Source: Pseudomonadota bacterium
GTDB taxonomy: Bacteria; Pseudomonadota; Alphaproteobacteria; Rhizobiales; Beijerinckiaceae
DNA: 64,000 nucleotides
Assembly: GCA_021813805.1 (NCBI GenBank)
Contig: JAKAJL010000007.1
Span: forward strand, 41,882-105,881
Reading direction: 5' to 3'
The notes beneath the pieces were generated by a model. It was not told the DNA's origin. It searched no databases and saw nothing but the letters and a program-made list of their open reading frames with translations. The translations under genes and the position numbers were made by a program. This document shows positions 16,152-25,811 of this stretch, piece after piece (position 1 is the stretch's first letter; the number at the start of each line of letters is the position of its first letter).

Positions 16152-16727
16152 ATGAATTTGAATTCTCCCATTTTTGACCGGATCAGGACGCGACGCAACA
16201 CGGCGGCGCCCGCCGATCAGCTTGGCCCGAGATGCCAGCATCCCGGATGCGAGGCGCCCGGAGAATTTCGCGCGCCCATGGGACGATTGCGGGAAGGGCA
16301 ATATTTTTGCTTCTGCCTCGACCATGTCCGCGAATATAACGCGACCTATAACTATTTTAACGGCATGACCGACGAAGCCGTGCGCCTTTACCAGAAAGAG
16401 GCGCTGACCGGGCATCGTCCGACCTGGAAAATGGGCGCCAATCGCGGCGAAGCCGCGTCACACGGCGCACCGGGCGGTTTCGCCGCCCACAGCGGAGGGG
16501 GCAAACGCGCCGCCCGGCGCCAGCCGCGCCATGGGGTCGTCGCGCGGAAAGCCTTGTATGTTCTTGGCCTTGACGATGACGCTCGGCCCGAGGAGATCAA
16601 GGCGCGCTACAAGGAATTGGTGAAGCGATTGCATCCCGACGCCAATGCCGGCGATCGTTCGAATGAAGCTCGGCTTCAGGAAATCATCAATGCGTACAAT
16701 ACCTTGAGATCTTTTCGCGCGGTTTGA
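16152..16727 (+). CDS. DnaJ-like J-domain protein
   Basis: This 191-residue protein has its J domain at the C-terminus (YVLGLDDDARPEEIKARY, then the diagnostic HPD in RLHPDAN). The N-terminal half is specific to alphaproteobacteria and includes a conserved Cys pair (CQHPGCEAPGEFRAP) and FCLDHVREYNATYNYF. J domains stimulate Hsp70 ATPase; the client is unknown. The ATG at 16152 is preferred to an upstream one at 16116. Divergent bolA and downstream cobS–cobT complete a well-conserved cluster. The Cys/His pattern near the N-terminus suggests a metal-binding site. Confidence 0.87.
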   Translation: MNLNSPIFDRIRTRRNTAAPADQLGPRCQHPGCEAPGEFRAPMGRLREGQYFCFCLDHVREYNATYNYFNGMTDEAVRLYQKEALTGHRPTWKMGANRGEAASHGAPGGFAAHSGGGKRAARRQPRHGVVARKALYVLGLDDDARPEEIKARYKELVKRLHPDANAGDRSNEARLQEIINAYNTLRSFRAV

Positions 16728-16855
16728 CAGCCCGGCGGGCGACAGAAAGTTCGCCGCATCGCCGCTTGTGGCCCCGCACACAGCGGGTTTAACGTTGCGG
16801 GACAAGACGGAGGAGCGCGGCGAATGGATGCGGCGGGCTCGGAGACGGAGGTTAA

Positions 16856-17851
16856 ATGCAAGGCGTGCAATCCACGGCGTCCAGTTCGCGACTCCCGGAC
16901 AAGACCATTTCGGTGCGAGAGGTTTTCGGGTTCGAGTCCGACATGGTCGTTCCTGCTTTTTCGCAGGCCGACGAACATGTCCCCGAACTCGATCCCGATT
17001 ATCTGTTCGACCGCACGACGACATTGGCCATTCTGGCCGGCTTCGCCTTCAACCGCCGCGTCATGGTCTCCGGCTATCACGGCACGGGCAAATCGACCCA
17101 TATCGAACAGGTTGCGGCGCGCTTGAACTGGCCCTGCGTTCGCGTCAATCTCGACAGCCATGTCTCCCGCATCGATCTCGTCGGCAAGGATGCGATCGTC
17201 CTGCGTGAAGGCAAACAGGTCACGGAATTCCGCGACGGCATCCTGCCCTGGGCTCTCCAGCACAATGTCGCGCTCTGTTTCGACGAATATGACGCCGGCC
17301 GTCCCGATGTCATGTTTGTCATCCAGCGGGTGCTCGAAGTGTCCGGCCGGCTCACCCTGCTGGATCAGAATCGGGTGATCAGCCCTCATCCGGCGTTCCG
17401 GCTGTTCGCAACCGCCAATACGATCGGGCTTGGCGACACCTCCGGTCTTTATCACGGCACGCAGCAGATCAATCAGGGGCAGATGGACCGCTGGTCAATC
17501 GTCACCACCTTGAACTATCTCCCGCATGACAAGGAGGTCGATATCGTCCTGGCCAAGGTCAAAAGCTTCCAGAAGGACAAGGAAGGAGTCGAAACCATCG
17601 GCAAGATGGTTCGCGTCGCCGATCTGACCCGCAACGCCTTCATGGGGGGGGATCTTTCGACAGTCATGAGCCCCCGAACCGTCATCACCTGGGCGGAAAA
17701 CACGGAAATTTTCGGCGATGTCGGTTTCGCTTTCCGTCTCACCTTTCTGAACAAATGCGACGAACTTGAGCGGCCTCTGGTCGCCGAATTCTACCAGCGC
17801 TCGTTCGGCAAGGAACTGCCGGAAAGCGCGATGAATGTCGCATTGAGCTGA
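16856..17851 (+). CDS. cobS: Cobaltochelatase subunit CobS
   Basis: This 331-residue AAA+ ATPase has Walker [11 protein letters not shown], Walker B CFDEYDAG and an N-terminal segment typical of CobS ([15 protein letters not shown]). CobS and CobT form the chaperone ring that drives cobalt insertion by CobN into hydrogenobyrinic acid a,c-diamide in aerobic cobalamin synthesis. GGAGG lies just upstream of the ATG at 16856. cobT follows after 47 bp. cobN is not in the window. B12 is the cofactor of the mutases expected with an ethylmalonyl-CoA pathway. Confidence 0.95.
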   Translation: MQGVQSTASSSRLPDKTISVREVFGFESDMVVPAFSQADEHVPELDPDYLFDRTTTLAILAGFAFNRRVMVSGYHGTGKSTHIEQVAARLNWPCVRVNLDSHVSRIDLVGKDAIVLREGKQVTEFRDGILPWALQHNVALCFDEYDAGRPDVMFVIQRVLEVSGRLTLLDQNRVISPHPAFRLFATANTIGLGDTSGLYHGTQQINQGQMDRWSIVTTLNYLPHDKEVDIVLAKVKSFQKDKEGVETIGKMVRVADLTRNAFMGGDLSTVMSPRTVITWAENTEIFGDVGFAFRLTFLNKCDELERPLVAEFYQRSFGKELPESAMNVALS

Positions 17852-17898
17852 GCGTCGCGCCGTCCTCCTTCCTCACCTCCGCGAACCGGAACCGCCAG

Positions 17899-19761
17899 GT
17901 GCCTCTGTCCAACGCCAAGCCGCCATCGCCGCGCGAAGCGCCGCATGAACCGTTCAAGCGCGCGGTGGCCGGCTGTTTGCGCGCCATGGCCGGGGCGCCC
18001 GACCTGGAGGTGGTTTTCGCGCCTGAAAAGGCGGGCGCCGCCGGGGCGCCCGAGGGCGGTCCGATCCGTCTGAGCGAACCGCCGCGACGCATGACCGAGC
18101 GCGACGCCGCGATTCTCCGCGGCCAGGCCGACGCCCAGGCGCTACGCTTGGCCTGCCACAACACGCAGACCCATCGGCGATGGGCGCCGCAGACGAGACT
18201 TGCCAGGACCATTTTCGACGCCCTGGAGCAGGCCCGCGTCGAGGCTATTGGCGCGCGCCGCATGGTCGGCGTCGCCCGGAATCTGACCGCCGCGCTTGAA
18301 CATCGCTATGAAGGCGGCTCCTATGCGCAAATCCGCCAGCGTTCCGACGCGCCGATCGAGGATGCGCTGGCGCTTCTTGTCCGCGAGAAACTGACGGGCG
18401 CGCCGCCGCCCCGCCCCGCCGCGAGCCTGGTCCAGCTCTGGCGCGAGACATTCGAGTCCCGCGCCGGGTCGCACCTCTCCGGGCTCATTTCAACCATCGA
18501 GGACCAACAAGCATTCGCGAAATTGTCGCGCAAGATTCTGGCGGACCTCGATCTGGCCGGTCAGGGCGATTCTGACGACCAGGAACAGGAGGAGGGCGGT
18601 GAGGAGCCGCCGTCCAATGAAGAAAGAGAGCAATCGGACGCCGGGGAAAAAGAGGAAAGCCTCGACGCCGACAGCACCGAGACCACGGAGGAATCGGCGG
18701 AAGAAAGCATAGAAGGGCGCGACGAATCGATTGAGGGCGCCGCCGGCGACGAAGCCGATGATTTCGATCTCGGCGAGGGCGACGAGGCGGCGACGGCCCT
18801 GCGCCCGCCGACGCCAAATGCAAATGCTTCACAGAGCGATTATCGCGCTTTCACCACCCAGTTCGATGAAGTTGTCCGCGCCGAGGACCTTTGCGACGCT
18901 GAAGAGCTTCAGCGGCTGCGCGCCTATCTCGACAAGCAGCTCCAGAACCTTTCGGCGGTGGTGGCGCGTCTCGCCAATCGGCTTCAGCGCTTATTGATGG
19001 CGCAACAGAATCGAGCCTGGGAGTTCGATCTCGAAGAAGGCGCCCTCGATCCCGCCAGGTTGTCGCGCGTGGTCGTCGATCCTCAATCGCCTTTGTCGTT
19101 CAAGCGCGAAAAGGATTCCGACTTCCGCGACACGGTCGTCACCTTGCTGATCGACAATTCCGGATCAATGCGGGGCCGGCCGATAACCATCGCCGCAACC
19201 AGCGCCGACATTCTAGCGCGGACCCTTGAGCGGTGCGGCGTCAAAGTCGAAATCCTCGGCTTCACCACCAGGGCGTGGAAGGGAGGCCTGTCACGAGAAA
19301 CATGGCTCAAGGCCGGCAAGCCACTCAATCCCGGACGGCTCAACGACCTGCGGCACATCATCTACAAAGCGGCGGACGCACCCTGGCGGCGCACGCGCAA
19401 GAATCTGGGCCTGATGATGCGCGAGGGCCTGCTGAAAGAAAATATCGACGGCGAGGCGCTTGACTGGGCTCACCGGCGGTTGATGGCTCGACCCGAGCAG
19501 CGCAAGATCCTGATGATGATTTCGGACGGCGCGCCGGTCGATGATTCCACCTTGTCGGTCAACCCGGGCCATTATCTGGAGCGTCACTTGCGGCGCAAGA
19601 TCGAGGAAATTGAGACGACGTCGCCGGTCCAGCTCATAGCGATCGGCATAGGCCATGACGTAACCCGGTACTACCGTCGCGCCGTGACGATCACCGACGC
19701 GGAGGAGCTTGGCGGCGCCATGACCGACAAGCTCGCGGAATTGTTCCGCGAAAAGACCTGA
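17899..19761 (+). CDS. cobT: Cobaltochelatase subunit CobT
   Basis: The 620-residue protein (GTG start) has the CobT N-terminal region, a long acidic low-complexity linker (about residues 215–300, rich in Glu and Asp) and a C-terminal von Willebrand A domain with the MIDAS motif DNSGSM and the matching SDGAP loop. It works with CobS in cobalt chelation. The acidic linker is a normal family feature. The GTG at 17899 lacks a strong ribosome-binding site, so the first few residues are uncertain. Downstream, 140 bp separate it from fdxA. Confidence 0.95.
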   Translation: MPLSNAKPPSPREAPHEPFKRAVAGCLRAMAGAPDLEVVFAPEKAGAAGAPEGGPIRLSEPPRRMTERDAAILRGQADAQALRLACHNTQTHRRWAPQTRLARTIFDALEQARVEAIGARRMVGVARNLTAALEHRYEGGSYAQIRQRSDAPIEDALALLVREKLTGAPPPRPAASLVQLWRETFESRAGSHLSGLISTIEDQQAFAKLSRKILADLDLAGQGDSDDQEQEEGGEEPPSNEEREQSDAGEKEESLDADSTETTEESAEESIEGRDESIEGAAGDEADDFDLGEGDEAATALRPPTPNANASQSDYRAFTTQFDEVVRAEDLCDAEELQRLRAYLDKQLQNLSAVVARLANRLQRLLMAQQNRAWEFDLEEGALDPARLSRVVVDPQSPLSFKREKDSDFRDTVVTLLIDNSGSMRGRPITIAATSADILARTLERCGVKVEILGFTTRAWKGGLSRETWLKAGKPLNPGRLNDLRHIIYKAADAPWRRTRKNLGLMMREGLLKENIDGEALDWAHRRLMARPEQRKILMMISDGAPVDDSTLSVNPGHYLERHLRRKIEEIETTSPVQLIAIGIGHDVTRYYRRAVTITDAEELGGAMTDKLAELFREKT

Positions 19762-19901
19762 TTGCCGGCCGGGGCGGACCCGCGGCGCAAATGTCGCGGT
19801 CTCGGGGCGGCTAACGACTTGCAAGGCCGCGACAAACGCGCTAGCTACCGGCCTCATCGTTTTCATCGCTGGGGTTCTTGAGACCGCGCGCGGAGAGAGA
19901 A

Positions 19902-20237
19902 ATGACCTACGTCGTCATCGAAAACTGCATCAAATGCAAATATACGGATTGCGTCGAGGTCTGCCCGGTCGATTGTTTCTATGAAGGCGAGAACATGCTC
20001 GTCATTCATCCCGATGAATGCATCGACTGCGGCGTTTGCGAACCGGAATGCCCGGCGGAGGCGATCAAGCCCGATACCGAGCCGGACCTCGAGAAATGGC
20101 TGGCGTTGAACGCCGAATACGCTCAGGTGTGGCCGAACATCACCATCAAACGCGACGCTCTTCCCGAAGCGAAGGAATTTGATGGACGTCCCGGCAAGCT
20201 GGCGATGTTCAGCAAGGAGCCGGGCAAAGGCGACTGA
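19902..20237 (+). CDS. fdxA: Seven-iron ferredoxin FdxA
   Basis: This 111-residue ferredoxin begins [25 protein letters not shown] and continues with a second cluster motif, [12 protein letters not shown], giving one 3Fe-4S and one 4Fe-4S cluster. The C-terminal extension (about residues 58–111) is that of the Azotobacter FdI/FdxA group. GGAGAGAG sits before the ATG at 19902. It is a low-potential electron carrier whose partner cannot be inferred here. fdxA followed by carD is standard in Rhizobiales. A hairpin 55 bp past the stop probably ends the transcript. Confidence 0.95.
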   Translation: MTYVVIENCIKCKYTDCVEVCPVDCFYEGENMLVIHPDECIDCGVCEPECPAEAIKPDTEPDLEKWLALNAEYAQVWPNITIKRDALPEAKEFDGRPGKLAMFSKEPGKGD

Positions 20238-20292
20238 CGGCCTTCGCGCCGGGTGCGAAACGCGATTTAACCATTACGGCCAGCCAATCGCG

Positions 20293-20321
20293 GGCCGAAT
20301 CAATTATATTTTGATTCGGCC
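20293..20321 (+). terminator. Probable transcription terminator after fdxA
   Basis: A perfect 11-bp inverted repeat (GGCCGAATCAA / TTGATTCGGCC) with a 7-nt AT loop lies 55 bp downstream of fdxA and is followed by GTTAATTTG. The stem is strong but the T-run is interrupted, so termination efficiency is uncertain; it could also be a protein-binding dyad upstream of carD. Confidence 0.5.
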
Positions 20322-20753
20322 GTTAATTTGTGATATCAGATTTATTCATCAACCGGCAAATGATCGCCCGCTTCTGTGACATGATCGACGGCTCCCGCTT
20401 ACGCGTGGGGCCTGTTTTTACCTTACGGATGGAGTTCGAACACGAGCTTTTGACGGCCCGTTTTTGACGTCCGCAGATGCGCGAAGATCCCGATTGACGA
20501 CCTGAATGGACGTGCGGTCCGGCGTTGTTCCGACACCGCCGCGTTGTTGTGTATTCGGTTTCGCTTCGGCGAGACATCACCACAGGGTGCGAGATAACGG
20601 CGACAGCTTCAAGAAAGACGCATAGGGTATGGCGCTCCCTCAAGCGTCGGCTAATCCGGGTTGCCTGCCCGCTTTAGCGCGAAATCGTTTGGCGATGGGC
20701 GTCGTTCCCGTCAGCCGGAATGTGGACCTCGAACCATCAGCGATTGGACCAAG
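20322..20753. other. Intergenic region upstream of carD, no gene seen
   Basis: These 432 bases contain no convincing coding frame. The carD frame remains open upstream to a TTG at 20661, but that part lacks family similarity. A minus-strand 106-aa frame here resembles nothing. The carD promoter should lie in this stretch, but I could not identify a clear -35/-10 pair. Confidence 0.5.
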
Positions 20754-21425
20754 GTGACGCAGAAAAAAACCTCTTCGGCGGCTAACGCCGCTTCGCCCGC
20801 TCCTCGTTCCTCCGATCCGAGCAAGATTGCCGTGTCCTCATCGAAATCCTCCAGCAAGACGCCGACCGCCCGGAGCGGTTTCAAGACCAACGAATTCATC
20901 GTCTATCCCGCCCATGGCGTCGGACAGATCATCGCCATCGAGGAGCAGGAAGTCGCCGGCTTCAAGCTGGAGCTTTATGTCATTTCCTTCGTCAAGGACA
21001 AAATGACGCTCAAGGTGCCGACCCCGAAGGTCGCGTCCGTCGGCATGCGCAAACTCGCCGACGCCAATGTCGTCAAAAAGGCGCTCGACACTTTGACGGG
21101 CCGTGCGCGTGTCAAGCGGACGATGTGGTCGCGCCGCGCTCAGGAATATGAAGCCAAGATCAATTCGGGAGATCTCGTCGCGATCGCCGAAGTTGTGCGT
21201 GATCTCTACCGTTCAGAGGTTCAGCCCGAGCAATCCTATTCCGAGCGTCAGCTTTACGAGGCTGCGCTCGACCGTCTGGCGCGCGAACTCGCCGTTGTGC
21301 AGAAGCTCAGCGATCCCGATTGCTTCAAACTGATCGAATCCCACCTGGCGAAAGGCCCGCGCCGCGCCTCCAAGGCGGAAGAGGCGGCCATCGTCGAGGA
21401 AAGCGACGTCGAAGAAGCCGCTTAA
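20754..21425 (+). CDS. carD: CarD-family RNA-polymerase-binding transcription regulator
   Basis: An N-terminal Ser/Ala/Lys-rich region of about 40 residues leads into the CarD/CdnL RNA-polymerase-interacting domain (FKTNEFIVYPAHGVGQI) and the helical DNA-binding part (RVKRTMWSRRAQEYEAKI). CarD stabilises open complexes at many promoters, notably rRNA ones, and in Caulobacter ties growth to nutrients. I chose a GTG at 20754 because the preceding frame up to a TTG at 20661 is unlike the family; the ribosome-binding site is poor, so the start is uncertain. It is followed by a textbook terminator. Confidence 0.9.
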   Translation: MTQKKTSSAANAASPAPRSSDPSKIAVSSSKSSSKTPTARSGFKTNEFIVYPAHGVGQIIAIEEQEVAGFKLELYVISFVKDKMTLKVPTPKVASVGMRKLADANVVKKALDTLTGRARVKRTMWSRRAQEYEAKINSGDLVAIAEVVRDLYRSEVQPEQSYSERQLYEAALDRLARELAVVQKLSDPDCFKLIESHLAKGPRRASKAEEAAIVEESDVEEAA

Positions 21426-21443
21426 GCTATTGAGAGCTAAAAG

Positions 21444-21472
21444 AAACCCCGCCGGTGTGGCGGGGTTTTTTT
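21444..21472 (+). terminator. Rho-independent terminator of carD
   Basis: A perfect 10-bp stem (AAACCCCGCC / GGCGGGGTTT) with the 5-nt loop GGTGT runs straight into seven T residues, 18 bp after the carD stop. It also insulates carD from the convergent secB. Confidence 0.93.
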
Positions 21473-21496
21473 GGGTCTGATAACGCGCTTGCGCCG

Positions 21497-21976
21497 TCAG
21501 GACAGATGGGTCGGCTGCAGACCGCCCTGCGCCTGCTGCATGCGTTGGGCGTAAAGCGTCGCGAAATCGATTGGATCGAGATAGAGCGGAGGAAATCCGC
21601 CGTTGCGGATCGAATCCGCGATGATCTGACGCGCGAAAGGAAAGAGAAGTCGAGGGCATTCGATCATGACGACCAGGTGGTTCTGCTCCGGCGGGATATT
21701 CATCAGACGGAACACGCCTGAATAGGTCAGTTCGAATTTGAACAGAATGTTGGATTCCTCTCCCGCGGAGCCCTCGATCAGCAGTTCGACCTCAAACTCC
21801 TGTTCCGCGAGCTGTTTCGCGTTGACATTCACCTGAACATTGATGTTCGGCGCTGTTTCCTGCGGGCGAAGCGAGTTGGGGGCATTGGGATTTTCGAACG
21901 AAAGATCCTTGCAATATTGAACCATGCAATTCAGCGCCGGGGCGGCGTGCGCCTGCCCAACATTGGCATCCGTCAT
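21497..21976 (-). CDS. secB: Protein-export chaperone SecB
   Basis: This 159-residue SecB has the characteristic core [32 protein letters not shown] and [20 protein letters not shown]. SecB tetramers keep precursor proteins unfolded and deliver them to SecA. The ATG at 21976 has GGGAGA upstream; the longer frame to 22021 is unlikely. It is divergent from timA, as in other Rhizobiales, although the fxsA gene often found between them is absent and the block is detached from dnaQ. Confidence 0.95.
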   Translation of the reverse strand: MTDANVGQAHAAPALNCMVQYCKDLSFENPNAPNSLRPQETAPNINVQVNVNAKQLAEQEFEVELLIEGSAGEESNILFKFELTYSGVFRLMNIPPEQNHLVVMIECPRLLFPFARQIIADSIRNGGFPPLYLDPIDFATLYAQRMQQAQGGLQPTHLS

Positions 21977-22237
21977 GACAATCTCCCGCACAGTCTTGGA
22001 ATGACGGAGCAGCGCCGCCATCTCATGTAAAGTTTCGACGGGATCTAGGTCTCCTTAGAAACCGTTCGAAACGGACGGTTCGCCGGGTAGCATGAATCCC
22101 CCGAGGAAAACAAGCTGGGGTTGTCGCCATGCGAGCGCGCCTTGCTGGGTGCGGGCGGCGATGCTAACCATTCGCGCTTGACAGGTTTTTCTGACGCGAC
22201 TCCACGTTTCCGTCGCGGCCGTGGTAGCGAGGGCATA

Positions 22238-22885
22238 ATGCAACTGGATCCGGCCATCGTCATTTTCGCCCTCTTGGCGCTTTTCGTCCTGTGGAAGCTT
22301 CGGTCCGTCCTCGGCGAGCGCACGGGCTTCGAGCAAAGAAACAATCTTTCGCCCGTTGCTCAATCCGCGGCCGCGCCGGGGCCGGCCGCGGCCGCAGATT
22401 CGCGCTGGCAGGATTTCGCGGAGCGGGGAAGCGCCCTTTGGGACGGTCTTGACTCCATCGCGAAAGCTCAACCGGGCTTTGATCCAGGCGCCTTCCTGAA
22501 CGGAGCCTGCGAAGCTTACAAAATGGTGGTTCACGCCTTTTCCGTGGGCGACGACGCCACCTTGCGGTCGCTGGCGAGCGACGAAGTTTACGAGAGCTTC
22601 AAAGCCGCCCTGGCGGAGCGCGCGAAGCGCGGGGAAGCCCTTGAGACCAATTTCGTCGCTTTCAACAGCGTGAGGATGGTCAGCGCCGCCGTCGAATCCG
22701 TCGGCGCGCGGATCGCGGTGCGGTTCGATACGGAATTTGTCACCGTGACCCGCGACAAAGCCGGTCAGGTCGTGGAAGGCGATCCAGAAAAGCCGCAGGA
22801 AATTATCGATGTCTGGACCTTTGCCCGGCGACACGACGCCAGCAGTCCGAACTGGCTGCTGGTTGCAACGGCGCCCGTACAATGA
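22238..22885 (+). CDS. timA: Tim44-like domain protein (TimA)
   Basis: The 215-residue protein has a single N-terminal membrane anchor (PAIVIFALLALFVLW) and a C-terminal Tim44/MRPL45-type domain (FDPGAFLNGACEAYKMVVHAF; EIIDVWTFARR). It is the bacterial counterpart of mitochondrial Tim44. Alphaproteobacterial TimA is membrane-associated but its role is not settled. The ATG at 22238 follows GAGGG. It overlaps mltA by 4 bp (ATGA), so the two are translationally coupled. Confidence 0.88.
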   Translation: MQLDPAIVIFALLALFVLWKLRSVLGERTGFEQRNNLSPVAQSAAAPGPAAAADSRWQDFAERGSALWDGLDSIAKAQPGFDPGAFLNGACEAYKMVVHAFSVGDDATLRSLASDEVYESFKAALAERAKRGEALETNFVAFNSVRMVSAAVESVGARIAVRFDTEFVTVTRDKAGQVVEGDPEKPQEIIDVWTFARRHDASSPNWLLVATAPVQ

Positions 22886-24093
22886 TTCAGCCGACGGTCG
22901 GCTTTTTCCTCGCGCGCCTTCGCGCCGGCTTTGCCCTTTGGCTTGCTCTTTGGGGCTTGGCTCCGGGCGCCGCGGGTTGCGCGGCGGGCTATCGGCTCGA
23001 CGCTGTTTCTTTCGCGGATTTGCGTGGCTTCTCCCAGGATCGCTTCGGAGAAGCGCTGAAGATTTTCGCGAAGACCTGCGACGGGCCATTAAACGCGACG
23101 CCCGCGATTGAAGGCTTCGACCGGAAGGCGCAAGCCGAGGCGTGCCAAGCGGCGCGCGAGGGCAAGGGCGCGGAGACCCCGCAAGAATTCTTCGAGCGCC
23201 GGTTTCGTCCTTATCGCATCGTCGCCAATGCCACCGGCGACGCTTTCTTTACTGGCTATTACCAGCCCGAGATTACCGGCTCGCTGACGCCGACCGCCGC
23301 TTTTCCCGTTCCGGCCTATGGCCCGCCGCCTGATCTGGTCTTGCTGCCGCCCGCAAAACGAGCGGGCGCGCTCGCAGGTTTGATCGCCGCGCGACGGACG
23401 CCGAATGGCGCGCTGACGCCATATCCCGATCGCGCGGCCATCGAAGACGGCGCGCTGGAGCGGACGCCCGGCGCGCGCAAGCTGGTCTATCTCAGGGACA
23501 ATGTCGATCTCTTCCTGGCGCAGGTCCAGGGATCCGCCCGCGTGCGGCTGACCGACGGGCGCGTGCTGGTGCTGACTTTCGCCGGCAAGAACGGCCAGCC
23601 CTATACCGCCTTGGCGCGCGTTCTCGTCGAAAGGGGCGTGGCCACCCCAGCGGAAATGACGATGGATCGGCTGATCCAGTGGATCAGGGCGAACGGCATC
23701 GGTCGAGGTCAGCCCGGCGACGAATTGCTTCGTCTCAACAAATCCTTTGTCTTTTTCAACGCCCATCTCGAAACCGGCGCACAGGCCCAGCCGCGCGGCG
23801 GCGGCGGCGCGCCGTTAACGCCTTTGCGCTCCGTCGCCGTCGACAAGCGCGTCTGGCCCTATGGGTTGCCCTTTTTCATCGATGCGACGATGCCGTGGCG
23901 AAACGCGGAGCCAGAGCCTTTGCGGCGGCTGGTCGTCGCCCAGGACACGGGCGCGGCGATTGTCGGCGCCGCGCGCGCCGACATCTATTTCGGGCTTGGC
24001 GGCGAAGCCGGCGCGCGCGCCGCCGCGATTCGGCATCATGGCCAGTTCTACATTCTGCTCCCGGTTCGGATGCGGACCGGGGGCGGGCGATAA
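22882..24093 (+). CDS. mltA: Membrane-bound lytic murein transglycosylase A
   Basis: This 403-residue protein has an N-terminal hydrophobic signal ending in AAGC, a possible but imperfect lipobox. The MltA domain includes FTGYYQPEITGS, VDLFLAQVQGSARVRL and the 3D domain with AQDTGAAIVGAARADIYFG, whose aspartates are catalytic. It cleaves peptidoglycan glycan strands to give 1,6-anhydro ends. Coupled to timA upstream; the Smr-domain gene starts 10 bp after the stop. Confidence 0.93.
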   Translation: MIQPTVGFFLARLRAGFALWLALWGLAPGAAGCAAGYRLDAVSFADLRGFSQDRFGEALKIFAKTCDGPLNATPAIEGFDRKAQAEACQAAREGKGAETPQEFFERRFRPYRIVANATGDAFFTGYYQPEITGSLTPTAAFPVPAYGPPPDLVLLPPAKRAGALAGLIAARRTPNGALTPYPDRAAIEDGALERTPGARKLVYLRDNVDLFLAQVQGSARVRLTDGRVLVLTFAGKNGQPYTALARVLVERGVATPAEMTMDRLIQWIRANGIGRGQPGDELLRLNKSFVFFNAHLETGAQAQPRGGGGAPLTPLRSVAVDKRVWPYGLPFFIDATMPWRNAEPEPLRRLVVAQDTGAAIVGAARADIYFGLGGEAGARAAAIRHHGQFYILLPVRMRTGGGR

Positions 24094-24103
24094 GGAAAAC
24101 GCA

Positions 24104-24688
24104 ATGAAAGGCGGCGGCGAGATCAAACGCCTGGCGCGCGCCCGTCTCCTGTCGCGGGAGGAGCTGGCTCTATGGCGTCATGTGACAGCGGACGTCAAGC
24201 CGCGCGTCGCGGCGGCGGCGAGGTCGCTTGAACTTGCGGCGGCGCCCGGGGTCGGGCCCAAAAGCGCGGCCGGCTCTACGCCGACTGTCGTCGCGCCTCT
24301 CCCGGAGCCGACAACAAAGACAAAGCCCATGTTGCCGCTCGCGCCTCTGGAAAAGCGGCTGAAAAGGCGGCTCAGCGCGGGAAAGGCGCAGGTCGACGAC
24401 GCGCTCGATCTGCATGGGATGACCCAGGCTCAGGCGCATCGGGCGCTCAACGCCTTTCTCTGGCGCGCCGCCGAGGACGGGGCGAGACTCGTGCTCGTCA
24501 TCACCGGCAAGGGCGCGCTCGCCGACGAGGAGGGCGGCGCGCCGGGGCGCGGGGTCTTGCGCCGGAATGTCCCGCATTGGCTGAGAGCGCCTGAACTGCG
24601 CGCTGTCGTGCTTTCGGTCGAGGAGGCGATGCGGCCGCATGGCGGCGCCGGCGCGCTTTATGTCCGGTTGCGGCGGCGCGTCTGCTGA
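24104..24688 (+). CDS. Smr-domain endonuclease-like protein
   Basis: This 194-residue protein has the MutS2-type Smr domain at the C-terminus: LDLHGMTQAQAH followed by VLVITGKG and, after a short insert, GVLRRNVPHWL. Smr domains nick DNA or cleave RNA; stand-alone Smr proteins have been linked to ribosome rescue and recombination, but the role here is unknown. AAGGA lies before the ATG at 24104. It is the last member of the timA–mltA–smr operon. Confidence 0.88.
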   Translation: MKGGGEIKRLARARLLSREELALWRHVTADVKPRVAAAARSLELAAAPGVGPKSAAGSTPTVVAPLPEPTTKTKPMLPLAPLEKRLKRRLSAGKAQVDDALDLHGMTQAQAHRALNAFLWRAAEDGARLVLVITGKGALADEEGGAPGRGVLRRNVPHWLRAPELRAVVLSVEEAMRPHGGAGALYVRLRRRVC

Positions 24689-24755
24689 CGACAAAGCGCT
24701 TGACCGCATCCCACGGCGCAGGCAAGACCTTGGCTTCGCTTGGAAAGGAAGCCTC

Positions 24756-25784
24756 ATGTCCGCGCACCGTTTTGACGTCCTTGGCCTTGGCAACGCAATT
24801 GTCGACGTGATTGCGCCGGTGGACGATGAATTCCTTGTCGCGGCCGGATTGCACAAGGGCTCGATGCAGCTCATGGACGAGGCGCGGGCGCAATGGCTTT
24901 ATGACGCGATGGGCGCGACCACGATCGTGTCGGGCGGATCCGCGGCCAATACGATCGCCGGTTTGGGGAGCCTTGGCGGCAAGGGCGCTTTTGTCGGAAA
25001 GGTCGCCGCCGACGAGGCGGGCCGGGCCTTCGCTCATGACATTCGCGCCGCGGGCGTGCATTTCGCGACCGCGCCGGCGACCGATGGACCTTCCACAGCG
25101 CGCTGTTTGGTGCTGGTCACGCCGGACGGGCAGAGGACGATGAACACTTTTCTCGGCGCCTGCCAGAATCTCACCAGCGCCGATCTTGACGCGGCCGACA
25201 TCGCCGCCGCGCGCATTCTTTATCTCGAAGGCTATCTCTGGGACCCGCCGGCAGCCAAGCAGGCGTTCATCGAGGCCTCGCGCATCGCCCATGCCGCGCA
25301 ACGCGAAGCGGCGCTCACTTTGTCGGATGTCTTTTGCGTCGATCGCCACCAACAGGAATTCTTAGGGCTGATGCGCGACGGCTTCGTGGATATCCTTTTC
25401 GCCAACGAGTCCGAACTTCACGCCCTGTACCAGACATCCGATTTCGCCACGGCGGTCGCGGCGTTGCGCCAGGAAAAAGTGATTGCCGCCGTCACCCGCT
25501 CGGAAAAGGGCGCGATCGTCGTTCACGGCGACAAGACTTTCGAGGTTCCCGCCGCCCCGATCGACAATCTTGTCGACACGACCGGCGCGGGCGATCTCTT
25601 CGCCGCCGGTTTCCTCGCCGCCTACACGCAGGGGCGTTCGTTGGACTATTGCGCCCGGCTCGGGTCGCTTGCCGCAAGTGAAATCATCCAGCATTTCGGC
25701 GCCCGGCCCGAGGTCGAACTCGCTCAGCTTGCGGCACAGAGCCTTTATCTTCGGGAACATCGCGAAGAAGCGCAGCGCGCCTGA
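24756..25784 (+). CDS. PfkB-family sugar/nucleoside kinase (adenosine-kinase-like)
   Basis: The 342-residue ribokinase-fold protein starts [17 protein letters not shown], has the substrate loop [17 protein letters not shown] and ends with the ATP and anion-hole motif [17 protein letters not shown], whose Asp is the catalytic base. Close relatives in alphaproteobacteria are annotated adenosine kinase or fructokinase; the substrate cannot be decided from sequence. AGGAAG precedes the ATG at 24756. The gap of 67 bp from smr allows co-transcription. It is convergent with purH. Confidence 0.87.
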   Translation: MSAHRFDVLGLGNAIVDVIAPVDDEFLVAAGLHKGSMQLMDEARAQWLYDAMGATTIVSGGSAANTIAGLGSLGGKGAFVGKVAADEAGRAFAHDIRAAGVHFATAPATDGPSTARCLVLVTPDGQRTMNTFLGACQNLTSADLDAADIAAARILYLEGYLWDPPAAKQAFIEASRIAHAAQREAALTLSDVFCVDRHQQEFLGLMRDGFVDILFANESELHALYQTSDFATAVAALRQEKVIAAVTRSEKGAIVVHGDKTFEVPAAPIDNLVDTTGAGDLFAAGFLAAYTQGRSLDYCARLGSLAASEIIQHFGARPEVELAQLAAQSLYLREHREEAQRA

Positions 25785-25811
25785 GCAGGCGCGCTGCGCT
25801 CCGTCCTCACC

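Noticed and set aside
20323..20643. A 106-residue minus-strand frame in the fdxA–carD gap
   Set aside because: There is no similarity to known proteins, no ribosome-binding site I can point to, and the composition is not that of neighbouring genes.
22055..23089. A 344-residue minus-strand open frame between secB and smr
   Set aside because: It is opposite timA and the start of mltA, both of which have clear family motifs and coupled starts.
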